Shown: positions 53,457 through 64,000 of the stretch, piece after piece
Position numbering within the stretch: the stretch's first letter is position 1
Layout of the letters: the number at the start of each line of letters is the position of its first letter
NCBI GenBank assembly: GCA_031841125.1
Contig: CM063113.1
Span: forward strand, 19,241,312-19,305,311
DNA from: Acanthococcus lagerstroemiae
Taxonomy: Eukaryota > Arthropoda > Insecta > Hemiptera > Eriococcidae
Reading direction: 5' to 3'
Length of the DNA stretch: 64,000 nucleotides
Translations under genes and position numbers: made by a program
The notes under the pieces: model-generated
What the model saw: the letters and a program-made list of their open reading frames with translations, nothing else
What the model was told of the DNA's origin: nothing
The model's database searches: none

Positions 53457-55649
53457 CTACTGAGAGCTTTCCTTCCACAGAAAATTTCAAAATTATCTCG
53501 AGCGAACGTACCTTAACCTTATTTTTATGATTGACCGCCTATAGTAGCGTAGCCGGCCTACTATTCGGGGAGTTAGGGGCTGATAAAATTGGAAAAACCA
53601 TTACCGCAAAGAAGGATTTATGAACTACTTCACTGCTATCTTTTCAGATGTTTTTTGTGCTGACAGAGGAGTATTTTCTCCCGGGCGCATTATAGGTACC
53701 CAGTGCCTGGGATGTACTCACATCGGGGTCACCATGATGAAAACGGGAAAATAGTCCAACTACTCGGGGGGGGGGAGAAGTATAATTCTTAGACATTTTG
53801 AACTACCCCTTCCAGGATTGCTCAACCCCTTCGTCCTGCTTGACCTCGCCTGTAGGAATGAGAGGGTGCGCAATAAATTACCGCGGATTCCGGCGCGATG
53901 GATAGACCATCATTTACCGCGCAACATTATCCGAAGCATAAAAGACATCGCGTTCATATTTCTTTTCGAATTAATATAACCTGGTATTGTTGTGTGTCGA
54001 GGAGGAGGAAAACTACACCGAACGAGCAAAATAAATTATACGTAAGTTGCGTGAATACACCACCGCGATGATAAGTGTATACGATATGAAGCACACCGCG
54101 TATATGGAAAAGAAAAATAAGGAAAAGCGAATGAAGAAAAAAGAGAGCAAGGGGAGAAAAAAGGAAGAACCGAAAAGGATAGTAAACTTTACATAAATAA
54201 ATTTAAGCTGACGCCAGAGTAATATAGTTTTTGAAGAAAAAATAAAATAAATAAATAAATGTACACGCGAGTACTTTCATCTACAGATACATAAGGAAGG
54301 AAATGAATGAGACGCGTTTCCCAATTCTATACAATTTTCCTGGCGCCATTTCAGCTGATTTTTCTGCTGTGCCTGCGTCGCCGTGAGTTGCCTTACAAGC
54401 TGCACAGTGAAAAACTTTTTCAATGCCGGGGGTTAACCGTCCAGCGGGTGATTTTCGCAATGATTAGCCCGTTAAAATTTTGCCCGCCGTCTTTTTTCGC
54501 CAAAAAAGGTTCGAGTTCGCTAGACTAAAAAAAAACAAGAACACCAGTAACGCTTTTAATTCTTTTTTCTTCATTTTTTCTCCTTGCATCCCCTCCCCCT
54601 TTCTTCCATTTTTGCAGCAGATATATTGCTCTATTGTCGAGAGACATAAGCCTGGGAATAGCTTTTGAAACGAGGAAATCGCTCGGAATATTTTAATCGT
54701 CGAGTGGAATTTGAAAACTTTTTAATACTTACTTCAAATACGATAAAAATGTTTTACTTGGTAAGTTTATGAATAATGTAATGCCACGCTTATCTTCGAT
54801 TTGAAAGCACGGCATCCCTGGGCACGCGAAATTGAAAAAGAGAAATAAAAATTACGTATGTATACACGTATCGATAACATAAAAACCAATATAAAATATC
54901 CAACTCGTGACGAGGAAAACTACAGACGTATGTATTTCTGCTCGCTGCAAGATGAGGCCGATCGATATTGGTATTTTGGATATCGTAAATTGGAGCAATG
55001 CTGGCTGTCCATTAGGGTGGTACGAAAAAACGTTTGTTTTTTTCCGAAATGTTCACGGCCTCAGAGCTGGAAATTTTCCATTTAGCGAGAAAATAACGCG
55101 GCTAAAATTTTTTTGAATTTAGTCAATACTTTTAGCCGGCCGCGGGCAAGGATAACGGACTACATAGGGTGGACCACTTTTCGAACGCAACTCGGATAGC
55201 TTGACGTCACCGGAATGATTTGTAGGTTTTTAATGCGCTCGTTACGCTTGTTCAGACTCTGATTTACAGACAAGTTAAATTTTTTATATGTAACATTTTA
55301 AGGGTATTGTGTTTTTCCGACTATTTCCGCAGTTTCCATTCTTTCGGAATTCCAGTTTTGCCATACCCATGCGGTGGTGAGACGAAAATTTCAGGGGTGT
55401 TAAGAAGTGTATAAACGCCTGTGCAGTCAGGAGGTAATTCGGTCTCTCGCGGATCCGACCAGCAATTTCGAAAAAAAAAACCCTTTAATACCACATAACA
55501 CAAACCTGACAACTACGTAGAAAACACGAATTCTGTATGGAACGTAAGTACAAACAGCAGAAAATCACGCAACTTCTGAAGTGGTCACGAGTACATCCAA
55601 AAGTCTCATGGAGCTTAGTGGTGGTCTGTGGTTAAACACCCATAAATAG
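53457..55649. other. Host DNA, no gene recognised
   Basis: No coding region supported. AT-rich, with a GA-rich stretch at 54110-54200. Confidence 0.4.
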
Positions 55650-55933
55650 TGTGGCGAATAATCCCGAATATTCGAGATAAGCGAAGAAAGATCGACACGT
55701 TTCGAGCAGCAAAATAGAAGTTCGATAACGAAAGCGATAAGGAGTTTCGCCGATAACGCCAGGATATATAAAGGCCGCTGGCCCGTCGCCGTATAGTCTA
55801 GTTTTTGTATGCGAAATTGTGCGTTTTTAAGCAATTTAGCTGCTGTGTTTTGTGCGTTGTATTATAGTGTGATATTAGTCGTAAAAGTTCTTGTTACGTG
55901 TTTCGTGCGTTTTTCGGTGCGAATTACGTTGCA
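55650..55933 (+). repeat. 5' LTR of the Ty3/gypsy element
   Basis: Starts TGTGGCGAATAATCCC and ends ATTACGTTGCA. It contains GATATATAAAGG as TATA box near 55769. A candidate primer-binding site, GTGGTGTCAGAAGTGGGA, follows immediately. A complete 288-bp relative is the solo LTR at 60356-60643. Confidence 0.85.
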
Positions 55934-56052
55934 GTGGTGTCAGAAGTGGGATTCGACAATACGCGTTGCGAAGACCATTTCGTTGGACATTCGTTTGATC
56001 AGTCGGCGTTTTGCGTTGAAGAGGTAAGCGGCATCAAAATTCTCCATTCGTG

Positions 56053-57430
56053 ATGGCTCCGAAAAAGTTGTTCGAACTGTCACAGAAAGAGCTTCGGGAA
56101 GAATTAAAGAACCGTGACCCATCGCCATCGGGGTCGAAAGCGGAACTGGTCCGGTGGCTGGAAACCTTCCTGAGACGTGAAGGTAGGAACCCAGAAACTT
56201 TTGATTTTGATGCAGAACCAGAACTGGAAGACGAAGGGTCGACAACGGCTGCTGCTCTCCAGTACATTATGAACATGCTGAGCGACCAATCGAAGAGGAT
56301 GGAAGAACAATTGAAGAAGATGGACAACTTGAAGACTGAACAAGCTCAACAGTTGAGCAACTTGAAGACCGAAAGACCGAACAGTCGAAGAGAATGGAAG
56401 AACAGTCGAGGAAAATAGATGAACAGTCACAGGTAATTGTTCAAGGACTGGAGAAAAAGATAAACGAGAAAATTGAGCCTTTAGCCAAGAAGCTGGAAGA
56501 TCAAAATGAAAGAGTGGCCAAACTAGAAAAAGAATTGGAGGCGCTTCAAACTTGCTGTACCACAACGTCAGTGGCAAGTATCTTCAGGTAGCCAGCAGCC
56601 TACCCAGGTGGATTCAGCAGCCGGTGCATTGTCAGTGGAGGCTCCAAACAGCCAGCCACGCCAATTGGTTCCAATTTCAAGTAGTAGTGGCTCGGGAAAG
56701 GTAAAACCACCAACGTTCAATGGTCAGCATTCCTGGGAGACCTACCTTGTCCAGTTTGAGGCAGCAGCTACCAGCAATGGCTGGAACAAAGCGACAAGGG
56801 CTAGAGCATTGGTCGTCAACCTGCAGGGAGCCACAATGGACGGACTGAAAGACGGTTCTAACCAAGGACCAGAGGAATTTCCAGAAGCTGGTGGAAGCCT
56901 TGGAATGCTGATATGGGCAAGCCCATATGAAGCAACTGCGGAAACGGGAACTGAAGGTCCAGTTACAGACGCGAGGAGAGTCGTTTCAAGCCTTTGAAGC
57001 GGAAATAGTTCGCCTCACTAACGCCGCCTACCCAACATCCTCGGAAGAATTCAGGGAGAAAATGGCGGCTTCGGCGTTTATTGATGGAATCGAGGACGAA
57101 CATATTCAGATGTTGGTGAGGGTCGGCAACCATCAAAACTCTCGGTCTGCATTGGCACAAGCCCTGGAGCTGGAAGCTGCACGGGAAAGCTCCAGAAAGA
57201 AAGCCACAGTTCGACAATCTCAGGCCAATGAAACGGAAGAGGAACTGGCAGGCTTAAAGAAAGGTGTGGAAGCAGTACTAGAACAAATAATTGAGACAAA
57301 GAAGCAACCAAACATCAAATGTCCGCGCTGGACTGGGAAACTGCAATGCTTCCAGTGCGGTGAACTGGGGCATATTCGTGTTGACTGCCCCCAGAACAAG
57401 AAGACCACCAAACCAAAACAGTTAAACTAG
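56053..57430 (+). pseudogene. gag: Ty3/gypsy gag with N-terminal SAP-like domain, frameshifted
   Basis: Frames 56053-56418, 56394-56591, 56608-56997 and 56927-57430 together cover a gag-like protein. An N-terminal SAP-like motif (LSQKELREELKNRDPSPSGSKAELV) is followed by a long coiled coil, then a capsid-like region (VKPPTFNGQHSWETYLVQF, and AAYPTSSEEFREKMAASAF), and a CCHC knuckle (CFQCGELGHIRVDC). At least two frame changes or stops separate these. SAP motifs bind DNA and are not a standard gag part, though known in some insect elements. Confidence 0.8.
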
Positions 57431-57499
57431 GAGGCTGGGGTATTGCGGGCCGAACGTCTCTGGTAGTTTCCTAATAGGCCAACACAATCATCGCTGTCA

Positions 57500-59011
57500 C
57501 AAGAACATTACAACGTGATGCCTCAAGCTACTATGTGAAAGGAAAGCTAGACCCGGAAGACTATACTCTCCTGTGTAGACACTGGAGCATCGCGCTCGAT
57601 CCTCCAACTCGAGTCGGTTCCAGCTGAAGAGGTGGACCAGGAGAAGCAGTATGTCCTGCAAACAGCCACTGGGGAAACAGTACCAGTATATGGGACAGTC
57701 CGCCTCCAAATTAAGCTGATGGGAGCCTTCCTTGAGAGTTCCAAGTGGCCGACATAGAAGATGCTGCAGTCATTGGCTGGGATATTATAGTGTAGCATGG
57801 GCTAATCATCGACCCTGAACAGCGGACTCTGAAGTATCAAGATTGGGTTATAAAGTTCGAGAAGGCTGCCACCTATGGGCCCGGACAGCTGTATAAGACC
57901 AAAACCAGGAAACTGCAAAGGTACGGACCATCTCAACACCAAGAGACGAGACATCATCAGATTTTGACCAGTGGACCAAAGGTGTAATCCAGAGTTTGAA
58001 GCCGTCGCAGAGGAAGGCAATGGGGGCTCTCCTGAAGGACTTCAGGAAGATCTTTGCCGAGAACAGCGACAATTATGGCCGAACAGAACTAGTGCAACAT
58101 TGGATCAATACTGGGGACAGTCCACCTATTGAGCAGCGACCGTGGAGAGTCCCATTGGTAAGATAAGAGGAATTCAACTGGATGATTAATGACCTGCATA
58201 GACAGGGGGTTATCGAGCCATTTTCAAGCCCATGGACATCCCCCATTGTGCTGGTACCAAAGAAGGATGGTACAACACGGTTGTATGTGGATTATTGTCG
58301 GCTGAATGATGTAACGTGGAAAGTCAGTTACCCATTGCCGCGGATTGACGACACACTGGATCTACTAGGTGGAAGCGAGTGGTATACAACAGTGGATTTG
58401 AAGAATGGTTACCACCAAGTGGTCCTCCATCCAGAGGATAAAGAGAAGACAGCATTCTCAACTGGTTCCGGACTCTGGCAGTACACAGTGATGTCCTTTG
58501 GACTGTGTAATGCGCCAGCTATATTCGAGCGTTTTATGGAGACAGTCCTGCAAGGCCTACTAGGCAAGATATGCCTAGTGTACCTCGATGATGTGGTCAT
58601 CTTTGGAGGATCTACCCTGCAACAACACCTAGATATGGTCAGACAGGTGTTCTCCAGGTTCCAGAGTGCCGGGTTGAAGCTGTCACCCAAGAAGTGTTCC
58701 CTGGCCCAGAAGGAGGTACGATTTTTGGGCCACGTCATCTCCAAGGAAGGAATCCAGACAGACCCAGATAAGCTAACTGCAGTGGAAAAGTGGCCAGTTC
58801 CAGTGGACAAGCGTCAGACCAGGAGCTTCCTCGGATACAGTTCCTACTACCAAAGGTACATTCGAGACTTTACTGGTATTGCCCATCCACTGTATCAGCT
58901 AACAGAAGATCACCGGGAATTTGTCTGGTCAGACAAGTGCACAGAAACCTTTGGGAAATTGAAGAAGCTGTTGTGTACAGCTCCAGTCTTGGCTACAGCC
59001 GGAGCAGCCAT
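57500..59011 (+). pseudogene. pol: Ty3/gypsy pol: protease remnant and reverse transcriptase
   Basis: An aspartic protease site (VDTGAS) is coded near 57570, with frameshifts around it. The reverse transcriptase is open from 58182: VIEPFSSPWTSPIVLVPKK, YVDYCRLNDV (normally R where C stands), MSFGLCNAPAIFERFMETV, the active site YLDDVVIF near 58582 and FLGHVISKEG. It ends in the connection region at KLLCTAPVLATAG, where the 3' LTR fragment begins. A stop upstream of 58182 (in R-stop-EEFNW) cuts it from the protease. Confidence 0.85.
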
Positions 59012-59250
59012 TCATTGTTCTTAGTACGTGTTTTCGTGCGTTTTTTGGTGCGAATCTCGTTACAATACTCTCCTCAAGTGAAAGGAACTCTTCTTGAAAA
59101 GTATTGTAGCTACGTTTAATGAACTGTCGTCAAGTATTTTCTGTGTTTCACGGATCAAAGTGTCGAAGTCTTCTTGAAACCCAACGTCACTGGCTGAATT
59201 CATGTTGTGGAGAATTGGCACTTCTTCCACGATATAGACTGACATGTTAG

Positions 59251-61640
59251 TCACCGCTTAAGGTTTTGGGTGTGATTGTCAGAGAACAGGGATTCTAATG
59301 TTGAGTTTGGGATATGTGTGTTTTGCTGGGATTGGAATTTAGGGCATTGGGTAATTACGTGGTTAATGGAGATAGAAATATTACATGTATCGCAGTTTGG
59401 TTGGGACAATTTATTCAGGATATGAGTGAGAGCGGAGTGTCCAGTTCTTAGTCTGAATAGTATCACTGCGTCTTTCCAAGACTTTTGATGTTTTCCAGGA
59501 GTAAACTGTGATTTTTATGGATTTTAGTTCGTTAAGTTGGGTGGAACTTTTTCCCCGTATCATTAGAAGGATTTGTGCACGAATGATTTACTGATTTTTT
59601 GACGTCCGATATTGGTATTGGAATGTTAGGGATTGGAGAAATGTTCAAGGAAAGTTTGGCGGTTTCATCGGCTTCCAACATAGTGTGAAGTCTTAGTTTG
59701 AGGACGATAGCATTTGTAATAAATCTTTTAGGAGATGGGATATTGTTTCTTTTTGTGGAACTTTTATATGGATACGAGAGCTGATAGGAATTTGTAAGAA
59801 TTAAAAAGTCATTTAGTGTGAGGTCTAAGCAATATTGGATAGCTAGTTTAATGACATAGAGTTCTGTTAAAAGGATTGAGAAGTATGTGGGTAATGGGTA
59901 TGGGATTGAAATGTTAACGTGGACAATGGAACATCCTGAGTTATCAGCTGATTTGGAGCCATCAGTATATATTTGGATGGAGTTCGGGTATTTATTAAGG
60001 AGATTGAGATTTTGTTGGGATTTGTGGAGGTTGGTAAGTGATAAGTCTAGCTTTGGTGAGTATGAAGGCCAAGTTGGATTGACATTGTAGAGAGGATGTA
60101 ATAATTTGGTATTAGTTTGGATGATCGATTGTAAGAGATTATTGTTATTGAAGGGGAGGGAATTAGGAGAGATCATGAACTGAAGGGGGCTGGTAAAGTT
60201 GGGTATAGCGAGAATGTTACGTATAGCATTTCTGGAGATGAGATGCCTTCGAATATTTAGAGGGGGTTCGAATGACTCGCATAGCAGACTGGCGATAGAA
60301 GTAGTTCTGAAGACACCGGTGATAATAAGTTTAAGACATGAGTTCTGGATAGTATTGTAACGAGATTCGCACCGAAAAACGCACGAAAACACGTACTAAG
60401 AACTTTCAATGTTACACTAATACAAACGCACGATAACAGTAGCTAGATCGCTTTGAAAACGCACAGTTTATCGCATATAAAACTAGACTATACGGCGTCG
60501 GCCAGCGGCCTTTATATATCCCGGCGTTATCGGTGAAACTCCTTATCGCTCTCGTTATCGAACTTCTACTCTGCTGGCTGCTGCTCGAAACGTGTCGATC
60601 TTTCTTCGCTTATCTCAAATGTTCGGGAGCGTTTTTCGCCACAGTATTTAGAGAGTCGAGGCGCAATTGAGAGGCAAAACCGTATAGTGGTGTAGCATAC
60701 TGTCGACGATTCTTTCGAAGATTTTGCAGATGTTGGATGCCAGGGATTTCGATCTATAGCTATCGATCTGGAAAGGGTTTCTGTCCGATTTTAGGTAGGA
60801 GATTACGATAACTTTTCTCCATATAATAGGGAAGGAGTTTTGCAGGAGTACTTGAATTGTGTTATTTGGAGCGTGCTGAAGGAATTGTACATGAAAGTAG
60901 TTTGGACCAGGAGCCGAGGTTTTTTAGGAGTTGATTGCTTCTTCTGGTTCTCGAAGTGTAGTATCGTTATTGTAGATTTGATCAGATGTTTCGCTAGGAA
61001 GAGTATTGTCGGGGGATGTATGAGGAGAGATGGAGTTAGAGATGTCGCTTATAGGTAATCTGCTACGGCGTTTGCTATTGCTGTGAGATCAGTATTAATT
61101 TTGTAATTGATGAGAATACTCGTCGGTGAAGAGCTATACTTTTGGATTCTATTCTCCGGATTGCTGACCTGATCTGAAAGCTGCTGACAGAAAAGTTAAT
61201 GTTTGATGTGTATTTTCTCCAAACTCTCTTTTCGCTTGTTGTATGGTACGCTGGGCGACGGCTCGCAGTCTTGGGTAATTAAGAAGGTAGAGATGAGTCG
61301 GAGACTTTTCTAAAGTTTTTAGGGCTCTTCTGCGATTTCGGATCGCGTACGGCAGTTTTGTAGCCACCATGGTACCGATTTTTTACGGAGGGTTATTGTA
61401 TTTTGGTATGGACTGAGAGGCACAATCGTGAATGCGGTCGATAAAGAAATTTATTATGCCATCGATATTTTGATTGAAATTTAGACCGGGTAATTGAGAA
61501 CACAGCTCTTGAAAAATACTCCAGTTTGCGTTTTTGAAATTCTATCTATCGGGGAGATCTTCGTCAGGGGAGGTAATGTTCAGATTAATCAGCTGAAGAA
61601 CATGATCGCTTCGTGACAGATCAAAGTGATGGAATGCCCG
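59251..61640 (-). pseudogene. I-like LINE (EN end, RT, RNase H) remnant
   Basis: Read right to left on the minus strand: an endonuclease end (HHFDLSRSDH near 61610), a pre-RT linker (61370-61149; YPRLRAVAQRTIQQAKREF), RT pieces with many stops at 61100-60650, and a solo LTR insertion. Then come the RT thumb and RNase H (60350-59532; IYTDGSKSADNSG is the first RNase H Asp), and a C-terminal end (59466-59251; FRLRTGHSALTHILN and a CDTC...H...C finger). RNase H after RT points to the I-like group. Confidence 0.8.
60356..60643 (-). mobile_element. Solo LTR of the Ty3/gypsy family nested in the LINE
   Basis: A full-length 288-bp LTR in reverse orientation (TGTAACGAG...CGCCACA on the plus strand) with a perfect 4-bp duplication GTAT at 60352-60355 and 60644-60647. 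It lies within the LINE coding region, so it inserted later. It keeps the TATA region (cctttatatatcc near 60510). Solo LTRs form by recombination between the two LTRs of an insertion. Confidence 0.88.
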
Positions 61641-62989
61641 CAAGATATGGTGAAGAATGGCAGAACCAAATTTCAACTCGGAAGTATATGAAAAAGCCAA
61701 CAAAATGCAATAGAACCCGGCAGAAAGGCAAGTCACGGCCCTATTCGAGGCAGCCATCAGTCACGTTAATTTGCCTCTCCTCCGAATTGGTGTTCTTCAT
61801 CTACACACGTTCGAGTGTACCTTGTATTTATTTTTTCTCGTACGTCTGAAGAGTTAACGCAGTTTCGCAGTCCCGGAGATGGAACGCCCACGGAGCCCGA
61901 ACCTCATCTAACCCGTACACAGTCATATTCTTCGGTCGTTTGTCAGCCGACGGGAAATGTCAAATTTATACGAATTATAGGAGGGGAAATTGACGCTCCG
62001 CATTTACATCGAATTTGTAAACACGCTATAAAGCAAAAAGGCACACGAACCCGCCAAAAAAAGGAGCAAAGGAAGAAAGAGAGAGAGAAAGAAAAAAGAA
62101 GCGAATATCGAATAACGTCAATTTTCCGCCGCAATTATCTTGGCAGTCGAAAATCAAGTTGACACGAAGTATACGTTCGTGCTGCGTGTCTCCATTCGTT
62201 AGTTGGGCCAAAATTTATTCGTTCTCGGGTTGTCGTACAGGCCTCCCTCGAGCCCGTTCCAGTTTTTTTTTTTTTTTTTGAAAAATTCAAGAAAAACGTT
62301 CGTTCCGCGTTGACGAGCCTTCGCTATACCCATCAGCCGCCGCCGGCAGCGGCTCCGACACCAGCAGCGCCGGCGAACTACAACCGCGCCCATTAATTTC
62401 GGGGCTGCGGAATGAAAAATGTTATTTTTGTTTCTGGCCCGTCATTAAAAACGACGAAAAGTAAAGTAGATTAACGTCGGGTACCCGGAGAGATTGAATT
62501 AAGATTTACGACGAAGAAGTTTTTATAAAAGTGTATAGGTAGTAGCACGCGCGGTGTAGCGAAAACTTCCTGTATTGGTTTTGATTAATTACAAAATTAC
62601 CTCTGCTAAATGAACCATTTCTTTTTCCGCACATTTTACTCGGTTCACATTTCGGGTACTATGTATGCGGTGTAGAGTGGCAAATACCTACGTGTGATGC
62701 CGACTCAACACGGGCAACTGTTGATTACTAGGATGAAGGATTACAGGCAGTCAGTTAACCGGAAATAGACATTTTCCCCCGGTGGAATGTACGTTTAGTT
62801 TACGTAGATTACGCCCTGATTTTCGAAGATGTATTTTAGCTTTCCCATCCCTTACAAGGACGACTTAAACGCCGAAGTAGGAACGTGAATTCCCAAGGAG
62901 ACCTTTTTGGGCCAATGGAGGAAGCGAGGAAGGAACGAATCCGGTTCAAAACCTGTAGATTATTTCATTTTTTATTTTATTTACTTACC
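61641..62989. other. Host DNA, no gene recognised
   Basis: No coding region supported. A T17 tract lies at about 62263-62279. Confidence 0.4.
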
Positions 62990-63133
62990 AGCTCCACACG
63001 ACCATTTACGGGAAATGGGGTGGGGGCACAAAAGTAGGGGAAAACTATTGACTATTTAAAAATTGTAAAATAAAAACTGAATAAGAAAAAGAGAGACAGA
63101 CAGACTGGCAAGCAGGCAAATAGACACGAGAGA
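62990..63133 (-). repeat. Second copy of LINE tail (see 39847)
   Basis: agctccacacgaccatttacgg, a gggg.gcac word, aaaactattgact, aaaattgtaaaa.aaaaact and aagaaaaagagagacagacag occur in the same order as at 39847-39975, with about 85-90% agreement by eye. Confidence 0.75.
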
Positions 63134-64000
63134 GAGAGCCCCTTTCGGCGGATCCAGGGGCATTAGAAATATGGCATCCACCCTTTATGGCCATTCCGAC
63201 TAATCGAAATTCCAAATTAAACGCATCTCTGTTCGAGGTCCCTTTTCTTCTTTCTCTGTGGGGGTGCTGAGGATGCTGATGGGGGGATGCCGGTCCTAGC
63301 GTTGCTTGGTTTCCTAAGGATGGGTTTGCGCTTCCTGGGGTCTTCTGCCTGCGGTGGTCTGGGGGGCTGCTGATGGGCTGGCATGAGTGTGTGGGAGAGT
63401 ATTGTGAGCTGGGGTACCTGTGGAGGCTTCAATACGGCGCAGCCGCGTTGAGTGGGGTGCAGCCGGTGGTTGTGTTGGGCGGGCGCCGCAGTTCAGACCG
63501 GGTTGTGGAGGCCGGCCACGGCCCTGCTGGTTGTACCCCAGTTAAGGTGGCTAATGGCTCATTCTTTGTCCGGCTGGTATGGGTCGCGTCGGATCGCTCT
63601 TCTACTGGTAGACCGGCCTGGTGCTTTCCTGCGCCTGTCCTGGTGGGTTGATGTTAGACCTCACCGTGTTTGGACAGAGCGGTGCTCCTGGTTGGGCCTG
63701 GGTAGCGACAGGCCACTCGGTGCCTTCGAACGGATCTCGAAGAACATAGGATCTGAGGCGATCACGGGTCCTTAGCAGTGTGTGGGCGGGATAATGTATG
63801 CGTCGCTCTGTGGCCAAGCGGGTGTGCAGGCTATTTCCCCCCGCGTCAGAGCAGTCCTATTTAGGGAGGCCTTGCTCCTCCTCGACAGGGAAGCCGCTAT
63901 AAAAGCTGCAGTTAAAAAGGCCTAACCACCACCCAACGCTGGCCGGTATAACGCGACTGACGGGGATCCTATCTAGCGTTACGAAACAAGAAGGAAGTCT
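63134..64000. other. GC-rich unassigned DNA at the window end
   Basis: GC-rich with overlapping short open frames on both strands and no recognisable protein. CCGCTATAAAAGCTGCAG near 63892 looks like a core promoter TATA box and may lie before a gene or transposon beyond the window. Confidence 0.3.

Larger units (their letters stand above)
55650..59064 (+). mobile_element. Defective Ty3/gypsy retrotransposon
   Basis: A 284-bp 5' LTR, a gag region, protease remnant and reverse transcriptase, then an abrupt junction (about 59012) to the last ~50 bases of a 3' LTR ending in CTCGTTACA. The RNase H, integrase and most of the 3' LTR have been deleted. The four bases flanking it, ATAG and ATAC, nearly match. 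Confidence 0.82.

Overview
The window looks like arthropod, most likely insect, nuclear DNA. It carries R1-type, RTE-type and I-like non-LTR retrotransposon fragments, a broken Helitron, a Ty3/gypsy element with a nested solo LTR, and many simple and tandem repeats. I could not identify any complete host gene. The insect order cannot be read from the sequence.

The outstanding object is a 15,748-bp Maverick/Polinton-class (adintovirus-like) integrated element at 1637-17384. It is flanked by a perfect 6-bp target duplication (GATATG). It starts with AG and ends with CT, and has 1,520-bp terminal inverted repeats (TIRs) that appear identical. It is much more AT-rich than its surroundings. Reading left to right it carries: a 261-aa gene wholly inside the left TIR; a 138-aa unknown; a GC-rich structured non-coding block with long T tracts; protein-primed family B DNA polymerase; FtsK/HerA-type packaging ATPase; a DUF8207-like protein; a coiled-coil repeat protein; a retrovirus-type integrase; a phospholipase A2/membrane-active structural protein with a second in-frame start; an adenain-like cysteine protease whose N-terminal part lies across a frame break in an A14 run; a penton-like minor capsid protein; a double-jelly-roll major capsid protein; a 46-aa hydrophobic/basic peptide; and, on the minus strand, the second TIR copy of the 261-aa gene. 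Together these make a near-complete set for replication (PolB), integration (INT) and virion building (capsid, penton, ATPase, protease). Almost every gene starts inside a TATAAATG-like motif, and several stop codons abut the next start. A 20-base motif plus A tract stands before both the major capsid gene and the TIR gene.

Right of the element, 17.4-23 kb holds truncated R1-like LINE copies (one with a 13-bp target duplication) and an RNase H-bearing LINE fragment. The 25-32 kb stretch is dominated by tandem, GA-rich and palindromic repeats and a tRNA-derived repeat. The 34-40 kb stretch has a Helitron helicase remnant and LINE fragments. The 42-49 kb stretch has two RTE-like fragments. The 51.6-61.6 kb stretch has Ty3/gypsy pieces (gag with an N-terminal SAP-like domain) and an I-like LINE split by a solo LTR with a 4-bp duplication. 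The remainder is unassigned non-coding DNA.
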